Assembly (NCBI GenBank): GCA_015062305.1
Contig: SUUX01000005.1
Coordinates: forward strand, 22,572-86,571
Reading direction: 5' to 3'
From: Alphaproteobacteria bacterium
GTDB lineage: Bacteria > Pseudomonadota > Alphaproteobacteria > RF32 > CAG-239
Length of the DNA: 64,000 nucleotides
Shown: positions 25,430-34,629 of the stretch, in pieces
How the letters are laid out: each line of letters starts with the position of its first letter
Position numbering within the stretch: the first letter of the stretch is position 1
Translations under genes and position numbers: made by a program
Notes under the pieces: model-generated
What the model saw: only the letters and a program-made list of their open reading frames with translations
The model's database searches: none
What the model was told of the DNA's origin: nothing

Positions 25430-26224
25430 TTATGGGCGTAGTTGTTTTTCTATTTCTTTGAAATAACGAACAGTATCTGATTTTAGCTCGTTGGTTGCAG
25501 GCTCATCACAGATGATGATGCTATGTTCGTGCATTTGTAATATGCTGATTGGCCACATGTGGTTTATGCTTCCTTCTATGGCGTGATGGATGGCTCTAGC
25601 TTTTTTGTCTCCAGTTGCCAGAATCATAACTTCTTCTGAGTCTGTTATGGTGCCAATTCCGACAGTTAAGACGTTTGTTGGTACTTTGCTTTTGTTGCCG
25701 TCAAAAAAACGTGAATTAGCTTCTATTGTTTCGCTAGTAAGTGTTTTTACTCTGGTGCGAGAAGACAAAGAAGAGCCTGGTTCGTTGAATGCGATATGTC
25801 CATCTGAGCCTACTCCACCAATAAATAAATGGATTTTTCCATAACTTTTTATTTGATCTTCATAATTTTTACATTCTTTGGCATAGTCTTTGGTTAAACC
25901 ATTTAGCAAATGAATATTGGCCTGAGGAATATTTACATGCTTAAAGAAATTTTCGTGCATAAAATAATGATAACTTTGGGCATCTTTGGGACCTAAGCCT
26001 ATGTATTCATCCATGTTGAATGTGACAACATTTTCGAAAGATATTTTTCCAGCTTTGTACATTTTTATGAGTTCTTTATACATTCCTAAAGGCGTAGAAC
26101 CTGTGCAAAGCCCTAAGACAAAAGGTTTTTTTGCAGTCGGACGAAAGGACTTTATGCGGTATGCAACATAATTTGCTGCCCAAATTGAACATTGATCATA
26201 GTCGTTTTTTATTATTACCCGCAT
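25430..26224 (-). CDS. nagB: Glucosamine-6-phosphate deaminase
   Basis: Converts glucosamine 6-phosphate to fructose 6-phosphate and ammonia, the final step of amino-sugar entry into glycolysis. 264 residues: MRVIIKNDYDQCSIWAANYV at the start, the phosphate loop LGLCTGSTPLGMY, the catalytic region FNMDEYIGL, and GGVGSDGHIAFNEPGSSLSSRTR. Length is typical of the hexameric type. It starts 1 nt after the nagA stop, so the two are cotranscribed and probably coupled. Confidence 0.98.
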   Translation of the reverse strand: MRVIIKNDYDQCSIWAANYVAYRIKSFRPTAKKPFVLGLCTGSTPLGMYKELIKMYKAGKISFENVVTFNMDEYIGLGPKDAQSYHYFMHENFFKHVNIPQANIHLLNGLTKDYAKECKNYEDQIKSYGKIHLFIGGVGSDGHIAFNEPGSSLSSRTRVKTLTSETIEANSRFFDGNKSKVPTNVLTVGIGTITDSEEVMILATGDKKARAIHHAIEGSINHMWPISILQMHEHSIIICDEPATNELKSDTVRYFKEIEKQLRP

Positions 26225-26225
26225 A

Positions 26226-27380
26226 TTATTTCTCCTTTATTATTTTTCCGTTTATGATAGTGTGTTTGATATTTAGGTCTGCATCCATGACAAGCAAATC
26301 TGCTTTTTTCCCCGGTAATATGAGACCGATGTCTGGTTGTTTCATAATCTGAGCAGGGTTAGTGCTTGCCATTTTGATGATTTTTTCTAGTGGAATTCCA
26401 TAGGAAATTAGGTTTTGAACACCATCTAACATAGAAATTGCAGAACCATTTATAACATTGTCTTTTTTGCGATAAAATACCTTGTCCAAATATAGTTCAG
26501 AGTCCGGAGATAGTGTTGTTTTGGCTGGAGGCAGAGCATCTGTAATGAGAACAATTTGGTTGAGAGGTTTGCTTTTCATGAGAAGATGTATTAGATTGGG
26601 GTTTACATGAACACCGTCTCCGATTATTTCACATGATATTTCTGGGTGTATTAGTGCAGCACCGACAACTCCGGGTTCTCTGTGATGCATAGGGCGCATG
26701 GCATCGAACAAGTGGGTTATATGCATGATATTTGCCTGCATACCTTCTATCATTTGGTCGTAGGTTGCATTGGTATGTCCGGCTTGTAACACAATACCTT
26801 TTTTTATACAATAAAGAGCAAGTTCTCGCATACCTTTGAGTTCTGGAGCAACAGTCATGTTTATGATATTTCCTTTGGAGGCTTTCCATAGGCGTCCCAT
26901 TAAATCCAGATCTACTTTGCTAATGCCATTTAGAGCTTGCGCTCCTATTCTTTCGGGAGATAGAAAAGGACCTTCAAGGTGAATACCTAATATTTTGGCT
27001 CCTTTTTCATGACCCATAGCTCTGATTATGGATTTTATTTTTTTGATAAGAATATCTTCGGGAGCAGTACAACAAGTGGGTATGAATGAGGTTACTCCAT
27101 ATTGAGGCAGTATTTCTGACATTTTTAGTATGGATTTGTAATCGGCATCGTCTGCACCAAAACCACCAATACCATGAATATGAGTATCTATAAAACCAGG
27201 GAGAATATAGGCACCATTAACATCTATAATTTTAACTTTAGATGAAAATTTTTTGTTGTTAAAACGATGCTCGTTGTATACCTCTGCAATTTTGTCATTT
27301 TTTATGTATACAGCGCATCGTTTCATGACCGATAATCCGGTTAAAACAGTTGCATTATGAAGGCAAATGGCAGAATTCAT
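26226..27380 (-). CDS. nagA: N-acetylglucosamine-6-phosphate deacetylase
   Basis: Removes acetate from GlcNAc-6-phosphate, supplying NagB; used for chitin, mucin sugars or recycled peptidoglycan. From ATG 27380 it has 384 residues with a GAGG site. A longer frame upstream overlaps msrA and is rejected. Amidohydrolase motifs are present: FIDTHIHGIGGFGADD, HLEGPFLSPERIGA, AGHTNATYDQM, HITHLFDAMRPMHHREPG and LITDALPP with the catalytic Asp. Operon with nagB. No PTS or GlcNAc kinase gene is nearby. Confidence 0.97.
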   Translation of the reverse strand: MNSAICLHNATVLTGLSVMKRCAVYIKNDKIAEVYNEHRFNNKKFSSKVKIIDVNGAYILPGFIDTHIHGIGGFGADDADYKSILKMSEILPQYGVTSFIPTCCTAPEDILIKKIKSIIRAMGHEKGAKILGIHLEGPFLSPERIGAQALNGISKVDLDLMGRLWKASKGNIINMTVAPELKGMRELALYCIKKGIVLQAGHTNATYDQMIEGMQANIMHITHLFDAMRPMHHREPGVVGAALIHPEISCEIIGDGVHVNPNLIHLLMKSKPLNQIVLITDALPPAKTTLSPDSELYLDKVFYRKKDNVINGSAISMLDGVQNLISYGIPLEKIIKMASTNPAQIMKQPDIGLILPGKKADLLVMDADLNIKHTIINGKIIKEK

Positions 27381-27432
27381 GGCAAACCTCGTTAGAATCA
27401 GTTTGCATATATTATCAATATAAAAAGTAAAA

Positions 27433-27903
27433 TTATGGTAAAAGGTGATGTGTTTGAGATTGATGATGTAACCAATGATGTTGATGATGTTTGGTGGCAG
27501 GGTAGAAAGTGTGGGCAAGTTTTACAAATGTGACGATTGGCGATGAGTATTTTTTTAATGAATTTAATTGTTGAATTTTGTTTAGAGCCAATTCTTTTTG
27601 AGAATTATTGGTATAAAAAATGGCAGAGTGAAATTGTGGAGGTTGCTTGTAGTCGGACGGATCGTGGGTTGTAAAAAATATTTCTAACAATTGAAGATAT
27701 GATATTTTTGATGAATCAAAAATTATTTCTACAGCGTGTACATGTCCGGTTTTTCCTGATGAAACTTCCATATGAGTCGGGTTTGGTACTCTTCCTCCTG
27801 TGTACCCACATCTGGTAGAAATTACTCCATTTAGTTTGGTAAAAATTTTTTCTAACTCCCAAAAGCATCCTGCTGCAAATATAGCACGTGATGTTTTTTT
27901 CAT
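27433..27903 (-). CDS. msrA: Peptide methionine sulfoxide reductase MsrA
   Basis: Reduces methionine-S-sulfoxide in proteins. 156 residues with the active-site motif GCFWELE (Cys13), CGYTGG, then EVSSGKTGHVHAVEI and FFTTHDP, and FYPATKHHQHHW near the C-terminus. The last 15 residues are unusually His/Gln rich and end without the Cys pairs some MsrA use for recycling. It lies between the helicase gene (79 nt) and nagA (52 nt). Confidence 0.95.
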   Translation of the reverse strand: MKKTSRAIFAAGCFWELEKIFTKLNGVISTRCGYTGGRVPNPTHMEVSSGKTGHVHAVEIIFDSSKISYLQLLEIFFTTHDPSDYKQPPQFHSAIFYTNNSQKELALNKIQQLNSLKKYSSPIVTFVKLAHTFYPATKHHQHHWLHHQSQTHHLLP

Positions 27904-27982
27904 TTTTCCCTCTTTGATGTTTGTTATTGTATTTAAAATGTATTTATTGAAAGGGGGATTTAAAGTTATAAAAAAGGATAGG

Positions 27983-30253
27983 TTATACTTTTGTGAGGTA
28001 TGAGCCTAAAAGTTTTTTTATTTGTCCGTTATCAAAGCAAACTTGGCAGGAGTTTCCATTTATGGCAACGATTTTGCCGTAACCAAAGGTTTCGTGATAT
28101 ACTTTGGTGCCTATTAGACTTGCATTACCAGTGCAATAACTATCATGGCTACGGACGTAGCTATAACGAGGGTCGAGATCATATGTTGTATCCTCCTGGT
28201 TGTAATTGTTATATTGTTTAGGTTTGTATGTATTTTCAGCATAATAATTTGTGCTTTTATTGCATATTTCTATATTTGAAGGGGGCAGTTCATTGATAAA
28301 ACGAGATGGTAGGTTGTTTTGCCATTGGCCATATACTTTGCGGTTGTGAGCCATGGATATTTGTAGGTGTTGTTTGGCTCTAGTGATGGCAACGTAAGCC
28401 AGACGGCGTTCTTCCTCCAGAGCTTCAGCCCCATTTTCATCAAGACTACGTTGATGAGGAAACAGACCTTCTTCCCAACCGGGAAGAAAGACAATATCAA
28501 ACTCAAGTCCTTTGGCAGAGTGTAGAGTTATGAGCATTACTTTATTGTCGGTAGATATATCATCTTTATCCATGACAAGACTGACGTGATCCATAAAAGT
28601 TGCTAATGATGGATATTTTTCGGTGTCGCTCATAACGTTTATGAGTTCTTTTAGGTTTTCTAGGCGGCCAGGTGCTTCTACGGATTTATCGGATTTTAGC
28701 ATATCCAGATATCCGCTGGCCTCTAAAACTTCTGAAGCTATTTCATCTGGAGTTTCGGCGGCAAGCATTTTTCTCCACTCAGAAAAATTATTTAGCAATT
28801 CTTGTAGAGAGTTTTTTAGTTTGCCGCTGACATTATTATTGGCAACCAAATGTTTTATTGCTTGGTACATTGAACAGCCTTGATTGCGGGCTTCTGTTTG
28901 AAATTTTTCAACAGATTTTGCGCCAATGCCTCTGGCAGGTTTATTGATGATGCGTTCTAAGGCTAAATCGTCATTAGGTTGCAGAATCACTCGAAAATAA
29001 GCTAGCGCATCTCTGATTTCGGCTCGTTCATAAAATTTTAGTCCGCCAATAACTTGATATGGAATTGCTTCTGCAATAAATTTTTCTTCAAACTCACGGG
29101 TTTGGGCAGCGGTTCGGACCAAAATTGCCATTTGAGAGTACTCAAATCCGGAGCGCCTGAAGTCTGAAATTTTATTAATAACAAGAGAAGCTTCTTCTTC
29201 ACCGTTGAAAGTGCTGATGATTTTTATTTTGCTGTTTTCTGTTTTTTGAGCCGGTGAATTTTCGGCAACTTTTAGAGTTTTTCCTAAGCGTCCGGTATTG
29301 TGGCTGATGAGACAAGATGCTGCTGCTAAAATATTGGCTGTTGAACGATAGTTCCGTTCTAGTCTGATGGTTATAGCATCACTAAAATCTTTGTTGAAGC
29401 GTAATATGTTTTCTATTTCTGCGCCTCGCCAAGAATATATAGATTGGTCATCATCACCAACACAGCATAGGTTGCGATGTTTTTGTGATAATATTCTGAT
29501 AAGCATGTATTGACTTACATTGGTATCTTGATATTCATCTACCATAATATATTTGAAACGATTTTGATATTTTTCTAAAATATCTTTGTGTTCCATGAGA
29601 ATTTTTAGAGCTAAAAGGATTATGTCTCCAAAGTCTACACAGTTTAGTTCTTGTAGTCGAGATTGATATAATTTGTATATTTGCGTTAATGTATTTTCTT
29701 TGAACTCTGTACCTATTTTTTCAACACAAATACCTTTATCTTTCCAGCGGCAAATCTTGTCTAAAACAGCTTGAGGGGGGTATTTTTTTGTATCAATATT
29801 ATTAGCTTCCATTAGTTGTTTGATTAGCCGTTTTTGGTCGTCTTCTGATAAAATTGTAAAGTTAGAGCTTAGTCCGACTAGTTCTGCGTGGTTTCTGAGT
29901 ATTTTTACACATATACTGTGAAAGGTTCCGAGCCAAACGGAGTTTGCCGAATCTCCGATAAGTTTTTCTACTCTTTCTCTCATTTCTCTGGCGGCACGAT
30001 TGGTAAAGGTAACAACTAAGCACTCCCAAGGGTTTGCCAGATGTTGGGATAATATATATGCTAATCTGGTGGTGAGAACTTTGGTTTTGCCAGTGCCCGC
30101 ACCAGAGAGAACCAGGACAGGCCCCTGGGTTGTTTGAACTGCCAGTTTTTGCTCAGGGTTTAGCATATCTAACCAAGGCCTTGCAGGCATTAGCGCACTA
30201 ATGTTATCGAAGGTTGGAGCTTCAGATGTTTCTAAATCAAAAATATTATCCAT
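27983..30253 (-). CDS. pcrA: PcrA/UvrD/Rep-type DNA helicase
   Basis: A 756-residue superfamily 1A 3'-5' helicase for repair and removal of blocks ahead of the replication fork. Motifs in order: Q-motif LNPEQKLAVQ, Walker A LSGAGTGKTKVL (about 51-62), VTFTNRAAREM, DEYQDTN, GDDDQSIYSWRGA, LERNYRS, LITLHSAKGLEFD, EEERRLAYVAITRA. The C-terminus carries the small Tudor-like domain seen in PcrA/UvrD (GTKVYHETFGYGKIV). uvrD would be an equally fair symbol. Divergent from the TPR gene at 30328. Confidence 0.95.
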   Translation of the reverse strand: MDNIFDLETSEAPTFDNISALMPARPWLDMLNPEQKLAVQTTQGPVLVLSGAGTGKTKVLTTRLAYILSQHLANPWECLVVTFTNRAAREMRERVEKLIGDSANSVWLGTFHSICVKILRNHAELVGLSSNFTILSEDDQKRLIKQLMEANNIDTKKYPPQAVLDKICRWKDKGICVEKIGTEFKENTLTQIYKLYQSRLQELNCVDFGDIILLALKILMEHKDILEKYQNRFKYIMVDEYQDTNVSQYMLIRILSQKHRNLCCVGDDDQSIYSWRGAEIENILRFNKDFSDAITIRLERNYRSTANILAAASCLISHNTGRLGKTLKVAENSPAQKTENSKIKIISTFNGEEEASLVINKISDFRRSGFEYSQMAILVRTAAQTREFEEKFIAEAIPYQVIGGLKFYERAEIRDALAYFRVILQPNDDLALERIINKPARGIGAKSVEKFQTEARNQGCSMYQAIKHLVANNNVSGKLKNSLQELLNNFSEWRKMLAAETPDEIASEVLEASGYLDMLKSDKSVEAPGRLENLKELINVMSDTEKYPSLATFMDHVSLVMDKDDISTDNKVMLITLHSAKGLEFDIVFLPGWEEGLFPHQRSLDENGAEALEEERRLAYVAITRAKQHLQISMAHNRKVYGQWQNNLPSRFINELPPSNIEICNKSTNYYAENTYKPKQYNNYNQEDTTYDLDPRYSYVRSHDSYCTGNASLIGTKVYHETFGYGKIVAINGNSCQVCFDNGQIKKLLGSYLTKV

Positions 30254-30264
30254 TGCTAATCTTC

Positions 30265-30293
30265 TTGTTTTTTTTATTATAAGGCAATATATA
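30265..30293 (+). promoter_or_regulatory. Possible sigma-70 promoter of the TPR-moxR-DUF58 genes
   Basis: TTGTTT (30265-30270), 17-nt spacer, TATATA (30288-30293), 35 bases before the ATG at 30328. The AT-rich context makes chance matches likely. Confidence 0.4.
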
Positions 30294-30327
30294 TATTATT
30301 GATGCTGTTGTCAAAAGGAGAATTGTT

Positions 30328-31266
30328 ATGCCTAGAACTATTGGTGGAAAATTTGTTACTCAAGCATCTTCTGTAGCGCAAGAAGGTGATGATGCATGGC
30401 ACAATGGTGATTATGATGTTGCTCGTAGTTGTTATGAAAAAGCAGCCGGTTTGTTTGCTGATAGCGGAGATGATGAAGGTGAAGCTTTTATCTTATTTAG
30501 ACTCGGAGATTTAGAGTTAAGCTTGGATAATTTTGACAAAGCTGAGAGTGTGTTAAGAGCTGCTGCAGAATTGGTTAAAAATAAAGATTATGCGCAAAGC
30601 ACATTTGGTGAAATATTAACCAGACTTGCAAAGTTGGAGGCATCTAGAGGAAAACCTCATGAGGCTTTGCAATATATTAAAGATGCCAGAGGTGTTTTGG
30701 AGAGCATTGATAATAAAAATTTGCTCGGAGATGTATATGATTTGGAGGCCTATGTATATTTGTTGGAAGGGCGAGAAAAAGATGCGTTGAAGACTTATAA
30801 AAAAGCAGCTGAGATGTTTAGGTTGGATAATGTTACTCTGAAAGAGGCCTCAGTTTTAAGAGCGATTGCCAGAATCGAAATGAAAAATAAGAGTTATGAT
30901 GAAGCTCATGATGTGTTGGAGCGATGTAGAGATTTATATCGAGAGAACGGCGATTTATTAGGAGAAGCTTCTGCGTTGTCGGCCATCGGATGTTTGCGTT
31001 ATATCATAAGAGATATTGAAAATGCTCGCAAAGCTTTGATGAAGTCTGTATATTTGTATGGCAAGGTAGACCATCATTATGCAGAGGCAGAATCGCTTTT
31101 GTATTTGGCTAGAGTTGAGGCTATAGACAAACATTTGGGCGATTTTGAAAGAGCCAAATCTCATTACAAACGCTCAATTGAGTTGTTTGATTTTTTGGAT
31201 AATCAAATGATGAAGAATTCAGTTTTGGAAGAATATAATAATTTTTTGAATCGTTGCATGGGGTAA
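30328..31266 (+). CDS. TPR-repeat protein
   Basis: A 312-residue protein made of tetratricopeptide-like helix pairs from about residue 18 to 305. Examples are WHNGDYDVARSCYEKAAGLF, DNFDKAESVLRAAAEL, GREKDALKTYKKAAEMF and DFERAKSHYKRSIELF. There is no signal peptide, so it is probably cytoplasmic. Such proteins act as scaffolds. It precedes moxR by 12 nt, with a strong AAGGAG site, and the two are probably cotranscribed with the DUF58 gene. TPR genes are common in MoxR/Bat-type clusters. Partner unknown. Confidence 0.88.
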   Translation: MPRTIGGKFVTQASSVAQEGDDAWHNGDYDVARSCYEKAAGLFADSGDDEGEAFILFRLGDLELSLDNFDKAESVLRAAAELVKNKDYAQSTFGEILTRLAKLEASRGKPHEALQYIKDARGVLESIDNKNLLGDVYDLEAYVYLLEGREKDALKTYKKAAEMFRLDNVTLKEASVLRAIARIEMKNKSYDEAHDVLERCRDLYRENGDLLGEASALSAIGCLRYIIRDIENARKALMKSVYLYGKVDHHYAEAESLLYLARVEAIDKHLGDFERAKSHYKRSIELFDFLDNQMMKNSVLEEYNNFLNRCMG

Positions 31267-31278
31267 AAGGAGATAATT

Positions 31279-32241
31279 ATGTCGAATGTGCGTGCTAAAA
31301 TTATAGAACTCAAAAATTTTATGGATGCGAAAATTATCGGTCAACAAGATTTGGTAAATAAATTGATTATTACTTTGTTGGCAGATGGAAATGCTTTGGT
31401 GGAAGGGGCTCCTGGATTGGCTAAGACAAAGGCGATTAAGACGTTGTCTTCTTCAATTAAGGCTCAATATAATCGTATTCAATTTACACCTGACTTGTTA
31501 CCGTCAGATGTGACAGGAAGTGAGATATATGTTGCTTCTAAAGGTGAGTTCGAATTTAGAAAAGGTCCGATTTTTGCTAATTTGATTTTGGCAGATGAAA
31601 TTAACAGAGCCCCGGCAAAAGTGCAATCTGCTTTGCTGGAAGCAATGGCAGAGAGACAAGTTAGTGTGGGGGGTAAAAAATATGAATTGCCAGAATTGTT
31701 TATGGTGCTGGCAACTCAGAATCCTATTGAGCATGAGGGAACCTATAATTTGCCAGAAGCTCAATTAGACAGGTTTTTGATGTATATAAAAATTGACCAG
31801 CCGGATGCAGAGTCTGAAAAGAAAATATTGAGATTGGTAAGAGATGAAATATCGTTTGCAAACAAACAAGTAGCGCCAATGTTGGAAATAGATGATGTAC
31901 TGAATGCGAGAAAAGATGCTTTGAAAGTGCATATGAGTGAACAAGTTGAAGAGTATTTGGTGCAATTGATTATGGCAACCAGACATCCGGAAAAATATGA
32001 TGCTAAAATGGCCGGATATGTTATGTTTGGAGCAAGCCCCAGAGCAACTTTGGCTTTGGATAGATGTGCGAAAATCCATGCATGGTTAAGAGAAAAAGAT
32101 TTTGTTAGTCCTGAAGATATTCAAGCTGTTGTATATGACATATTACGTCATAGAATTATTTTGTCCTTTGAAGCGCAAGCAGAGGGAGTTACAACAGATG
32201 CTGTGATAAGCCGACTGTTAAAGTTGGTGCCTTTGCCGTAG
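31279..32241 (+). CDS. MoxR-family AAA+ ATPase
   Basis: AAA+ ATPase believed to act as a chaperone for cofactor insertion or protein complex assembly. 320 residues with Walker A VEGAPGLAKT (41-50), Walker B LILADEINRAPAKVQSALLEAM, sensor 1 LATQNPIEHEGTYNLPEAQLDRF and the C-terminal lid with GASPRATLAL. The next gene is its usual DUF58 partner, 10 nt away. Confidence 0.95.
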   Translation: MSNVRAKIIELKNFMDAKIIGQQDLVNKLIITLLADGNALVEGAPGLAKTKAIKTLSSSIKAQYNRIQFTPDLLPSDVTGSEIYVASKGEFEFRKGPIFANLILADEINRAPAKVQSALLEAMAERQVSVGGKKYELPELFMVLATQNPIEHEGTYNLPEAQLDRFLMYIKIDQPDAESEKKILRLVRDEISFANKQVAPMLEIDDVLNARKDALKVHMSEQVEEYLVQLIMATRHPEKYDAKMAGYVMFGASPRATLALDRCAKIHAWLREKDFVSPEDIQAVVYDILRHRIILSFEAQAEGVTTDAVISRLLKLVPLP

Positions 32242-32251
32242 AGGAAATAAG

Positions 32252-33190
32252 ATGGTTTTTAAACGTTGGTTTGGTCATCGGAAGAATAAAAAAGAAGAAA
32301 ATGGTTTGAATGCCTCTTTAGATGCATTGATGGCAATGCGTAAATATACTCCTTTTGTGCAAGGTTTTAATCGTATGAGGACATTTTCTTGTCAAACAGG
32401 TGATATAAAATCGGCTTTTAAGGGAAGAGGAATTGAATTTGAAGAAATCAGAACTTATAATTTTGGTGATGATGTCAGAGATATTGATTGGCGTGTTACG
32501 GCAAGAAAAGATGTGCCTTATACAAAAGTTTATACCGAAGAAAAAGATCATGAAGTATATGTGTGGTTGGATTTGTCTGCTCCAATGCTTTTTGGAAGCA
32601 AAAAAGAGCTAAAATCTGTGAGCGCATCAAAGTTAGCAGCTCTTTTGGGATGGTTGGCTTTGGAAAATAAAGATAGATTCGGATGTGTTATTTTTAATGG
32701 ACGAAGTTCTAGTTTGTTTAAGCCTCAAAATAGCAGAACTCAATTGATGGCAATATTGAAAAAAATGGCCAAAGAAGGAGTTGAAGTTTTAAAAAATCCG
32801 ATGTTGGAAGAAAAAGAACTAGTGAAATCCTTGAAATTGTTGGAACAAAATGCCAAAAACAAGGCGACTGTTTTTATGATAAGTGATTTTATTTCTATGG
32901 GAGATGAAGTGGCTAAACAATTGTCATACATAGCAAAAAGAAGCCAATTATATCTTATTAATGTATTTGATGCTTTGGAAGAAAATCCGCCTAAGGCAGG
33001 AGAATATATGGTAGAATATCTGGGAAAAAGGCTGATATTTGATAGTGCGCCTAAAGGATATAAGCATGATTATTTTGCATATTTTGCACAGAAAAGAAAA
33101 AAGTTACGAGATTTTTGTCGGCGCTTTAACTGTAGATTGGCTGAATTTAGAACAGATATGGATATTGTAAAAAATTTGAATTTCATGTAG
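32252..33190 (+). CDS. DUF58 (von Willebrand A-like) protein, MoxR partner
   Basis: 312-residue protein with the family signature GRGIEFEEIRTYNFGDDVRDIDWRVTARKD (about 56-85) followed by VKVYTEEKDHEVYVWLDLSAPM-like strand and a VWA-like fold. It has no membrane helices, unlike longer DUF58 proteins. MoxR-DUF58 pairs usually continue with BatA/BatB VWA proteins or a DUF4381 gene. Here a new promoter and a TPR gene follow instead, so the cluster is reduced or split. Confidence 0.9.
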   Translation: MVFKRWFGHRKNKKEENGLNASLDALMAMRKYTPFVQGFNRMRTFSCQTGDIKSAFKGRGIEFEEIRTYNFGDDVRDIDWRVTARKDVPYTKVYTEEKDHEVYVWLDLSAPMLFGSKKELKSVSASKLAALLGWLALENKDRFGCVIFNGRSSSLFKPQNSRTQLMAILKKMAKEGVEVLKNPMLEEKELVKSLKLLEQNAKNKATVFMISDFISMGDEVAKQLSYIAKRSQLYLINVFDALEENPPKAGEYMVEYLGKRLIFDSAPKGYKHDYFAYFAQKRKKLRDFCRRFNCRLAEFRTDMDIVKNLNFM

Positions 33191-33198
33191 CAGGAATC

Positions 33199-33227
33199 TT
33201 GACAAAATTTGATTAATATGATAATTT
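33199..33227 (+). promoter_or_regulatory. Sigma-70 promoter of the second TPR gene
   Basis: Perfect -35 TTGACA (33199-33204), 17-nt spacer, TAATTT (33222-33227). The predicted start near 33234 lies after the upstream in-frame codon at 33231, which supports ATG 33273 as the true start. Confidence 0.7.
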
Positions 33228-33272
33228 TGGATGTATAATTATTTTGTAACTTATCATAGAGAAGAGAAACAC

Positions 33273-34241
33273 ATGGTAAAATCTAACGACAATACATCTT
33301 ATAAAAGAGGGCAAGAACTGCTTGATCAAGGTATGTACCGAGAAGCGGTGGAACAATTTGACGCAGCAATTAAAGAACAGCCAGATTCCTGGAAGTCATT
33401 GAATTCTAAAGGGTTTGCATATCAGAAACTCAGCCGTTATACAGAGGCTGTGGAGTGTTTTGATCAGGCCTTGGTGTTGAACCCTAATTCTGTAGAAGTT
33501 TTAAATAACAAAGGTGTAACATTAAGTATGCGCGGATTGTATAAAGATGCAATCCAGTGTTTTAATGAAGCTTTTGCTTTGGACAAGACTTCTTTGGAAG
33601 CATTGAACGGAAAAGCTATTGCGTTGCAGCATATGTTTGCATATAAAGAAGCTTTGGATGTGTTGGAAGAAGCAATGAAGATAGATAATAAACACGCTCA
33701 GACTTTGTTGAGTGTGGCTGTTACATTGCAGAAACTTAAGCAATATGATCGTGCGATCTCTTTCTTTAAGAAAGTTTTGGCGACAGATAAAAATAATATA
33801 AAGGCTTGGAATGGTGTTGGTGTTACATATCAGTTGATGGGGGATAATAACTCAGCCATTAAATGTTTCACTAAAATATTGAATATAGATAGCAGAGAAA
33901 TACAAGCTTGGATTAGTATCGGTTTTGTTTATCAGAAAATGATGAAGTTTAATGATGCGCTTAAATGTTACAAAAAAGCGCAGTTGATTATTGGTAGCAG
34001 ATATCACCATAAATTGTATGATGGTTTGGCTAGTTGCTTGACTAAATTATCAGAATTTGATCAGGCAATTGATGTTTATCAGCAGATATTTCAGAGAGAA
34101 GAAGGTAAGAAAAAATGGGATGCTCAGCGTTCTATGAAGTTTGTAAATAAGTTGAAGCGCAAAAAAGCAATCGGAACGTTGCAGAGTTTGGTGCCGGCTG
34201 ATGAGCCGTCAGATGAAACAGCAGAAGAACCAACTGAATAG
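33273..34241 (+). CDS. TPR-repeat protein
   Basis: 322 residues with about seven canonical 34-residue TPRs, for example RYTEAVECFDQALVLNPNS, LYKDAIQCFNEAFALDKTS and QYDRAISFFKKVLATDKNN. These follow a short polar N-terminus. The C-terminus is a Lys-rich segment and an acidic end (EPSDETAEEPTE). No signal peptide is seen. Ribosome site GAGAAGAG. Its repeats are much closer to consensus than those of the TPR protein at 30328, so the two are not recent duplicates. Function unknown; it has its own promoter and terminator. Confidence 0.9.
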   Translation: MVKSNDNTSYKRGQELLDQGMYREAVEQFDAAIKEQPDSWKSLNSKGFAYQKLSRYTEAVECFDQALVLNPNSVEVLNNKGVTLSMRGLYKDAIQCFNEAFALDKTSLEALNGKAIALQHMFAYKEALDVLEEAMKIDNKHAQTLLSVAVTLQKLKQYDRAISFFKKVLATDKNNIKAWNGVGVTYQLMGDNNSAIKCFTKILNIDSREIQAWISIGFVYQKMMKFNDALKCYKKAQLIIGSRYHHKLYDGLASCLTKLSEFDQAIDVYQQIFQREEGKKKWDAQRSMKFVNKLKRKKAIGTLQSLVPADEPSDETAEEPTE

Positions 34242-34255
34242 GTGTTTGATTAAAT

Positions 34256-34288
34256 TAAAAAGGGCTGCATTTGCAGCTCTTTTTTTTG
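34256..34288 (+). terminator. Intrinsic terminator
   Basis: AGGGCTGCA and TGCAGCTCT (with a G-U pair) with a two-base loop, A run before and eight T after. Ends the TPR gene. Confidence 0.9.
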
Positions 34289-34357
34289 AGGATTGTTGAA
34301 ATTTGTACAATTGTGATTATTTGTAAGCTGAGAGTTAATATTTTGGGAGATAAAATT

Positions 34358-34567
34358 ATGGGAACATTTTTTAAGTATGTATTTTATGCAATATTGCTTG
34401 TTGTTCTTTACTTGGTAGGTAAAGGTATTTATGACGGAGCAATTAATGAACAAACAACTGTTGGTGCCGTGATGGAACAAGTTGGTGATGGAGGAAAACA
34501 AATGGCTAAAGATGGAGTAAAAGCAGTTGATAATGCTGTAAATGGTATAGAGAAAAAATCTGAATAG
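34358..34567 (+). CDS. Small single-helix membrane protein
   Basis: 69 residues from ATG 34358 (GGGAG site). One membrane helix near the N-terminus (YVFYAILLVVLYLVGKGI) is followed by a soluble helical part with Gly, Lys and Val (EQVGDGGKQMAKDGVKAVDNAV). An upstream extension to 34271 overlaps a terminator and is rejected. No family recognised; the pattern is that of an anchored short amphipathic helix. Confidence 0.7.
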   Translation: MGTFFKYVFYAILLVVLYLVGKGIYDGAINEQTTVGAVMEQVGDGGKQMAKDGVKAVDNAVNGIEKKSE

Positions 34568-34582
34568 TTTATAAAAACAATA

Positions 34583-34616
34583 AAAAACCGAGAGTGTTAT
34601 GGCTCTCGGTTTTTGT
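34583..34616. terminator. Two-way intrinsic terminator
   Basis: AAAAACCGAGAG (34583-34594) and CTCTCGGTTTTT (34603-34614), perfect 12-bp stem with an 8-nt loop. It serves the small membrane protein and the convergent gene at 34630. Confidence 0.93.
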
Positions 34617-34629
34617 GCATTGACATTTG

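Noticed and set aside
27381-27518. N-terminal extension of nagA
   Set aside because: The extra 46 codons run into msrA in another frame, have no family match, and a good ribosome site lies before the shorter start.
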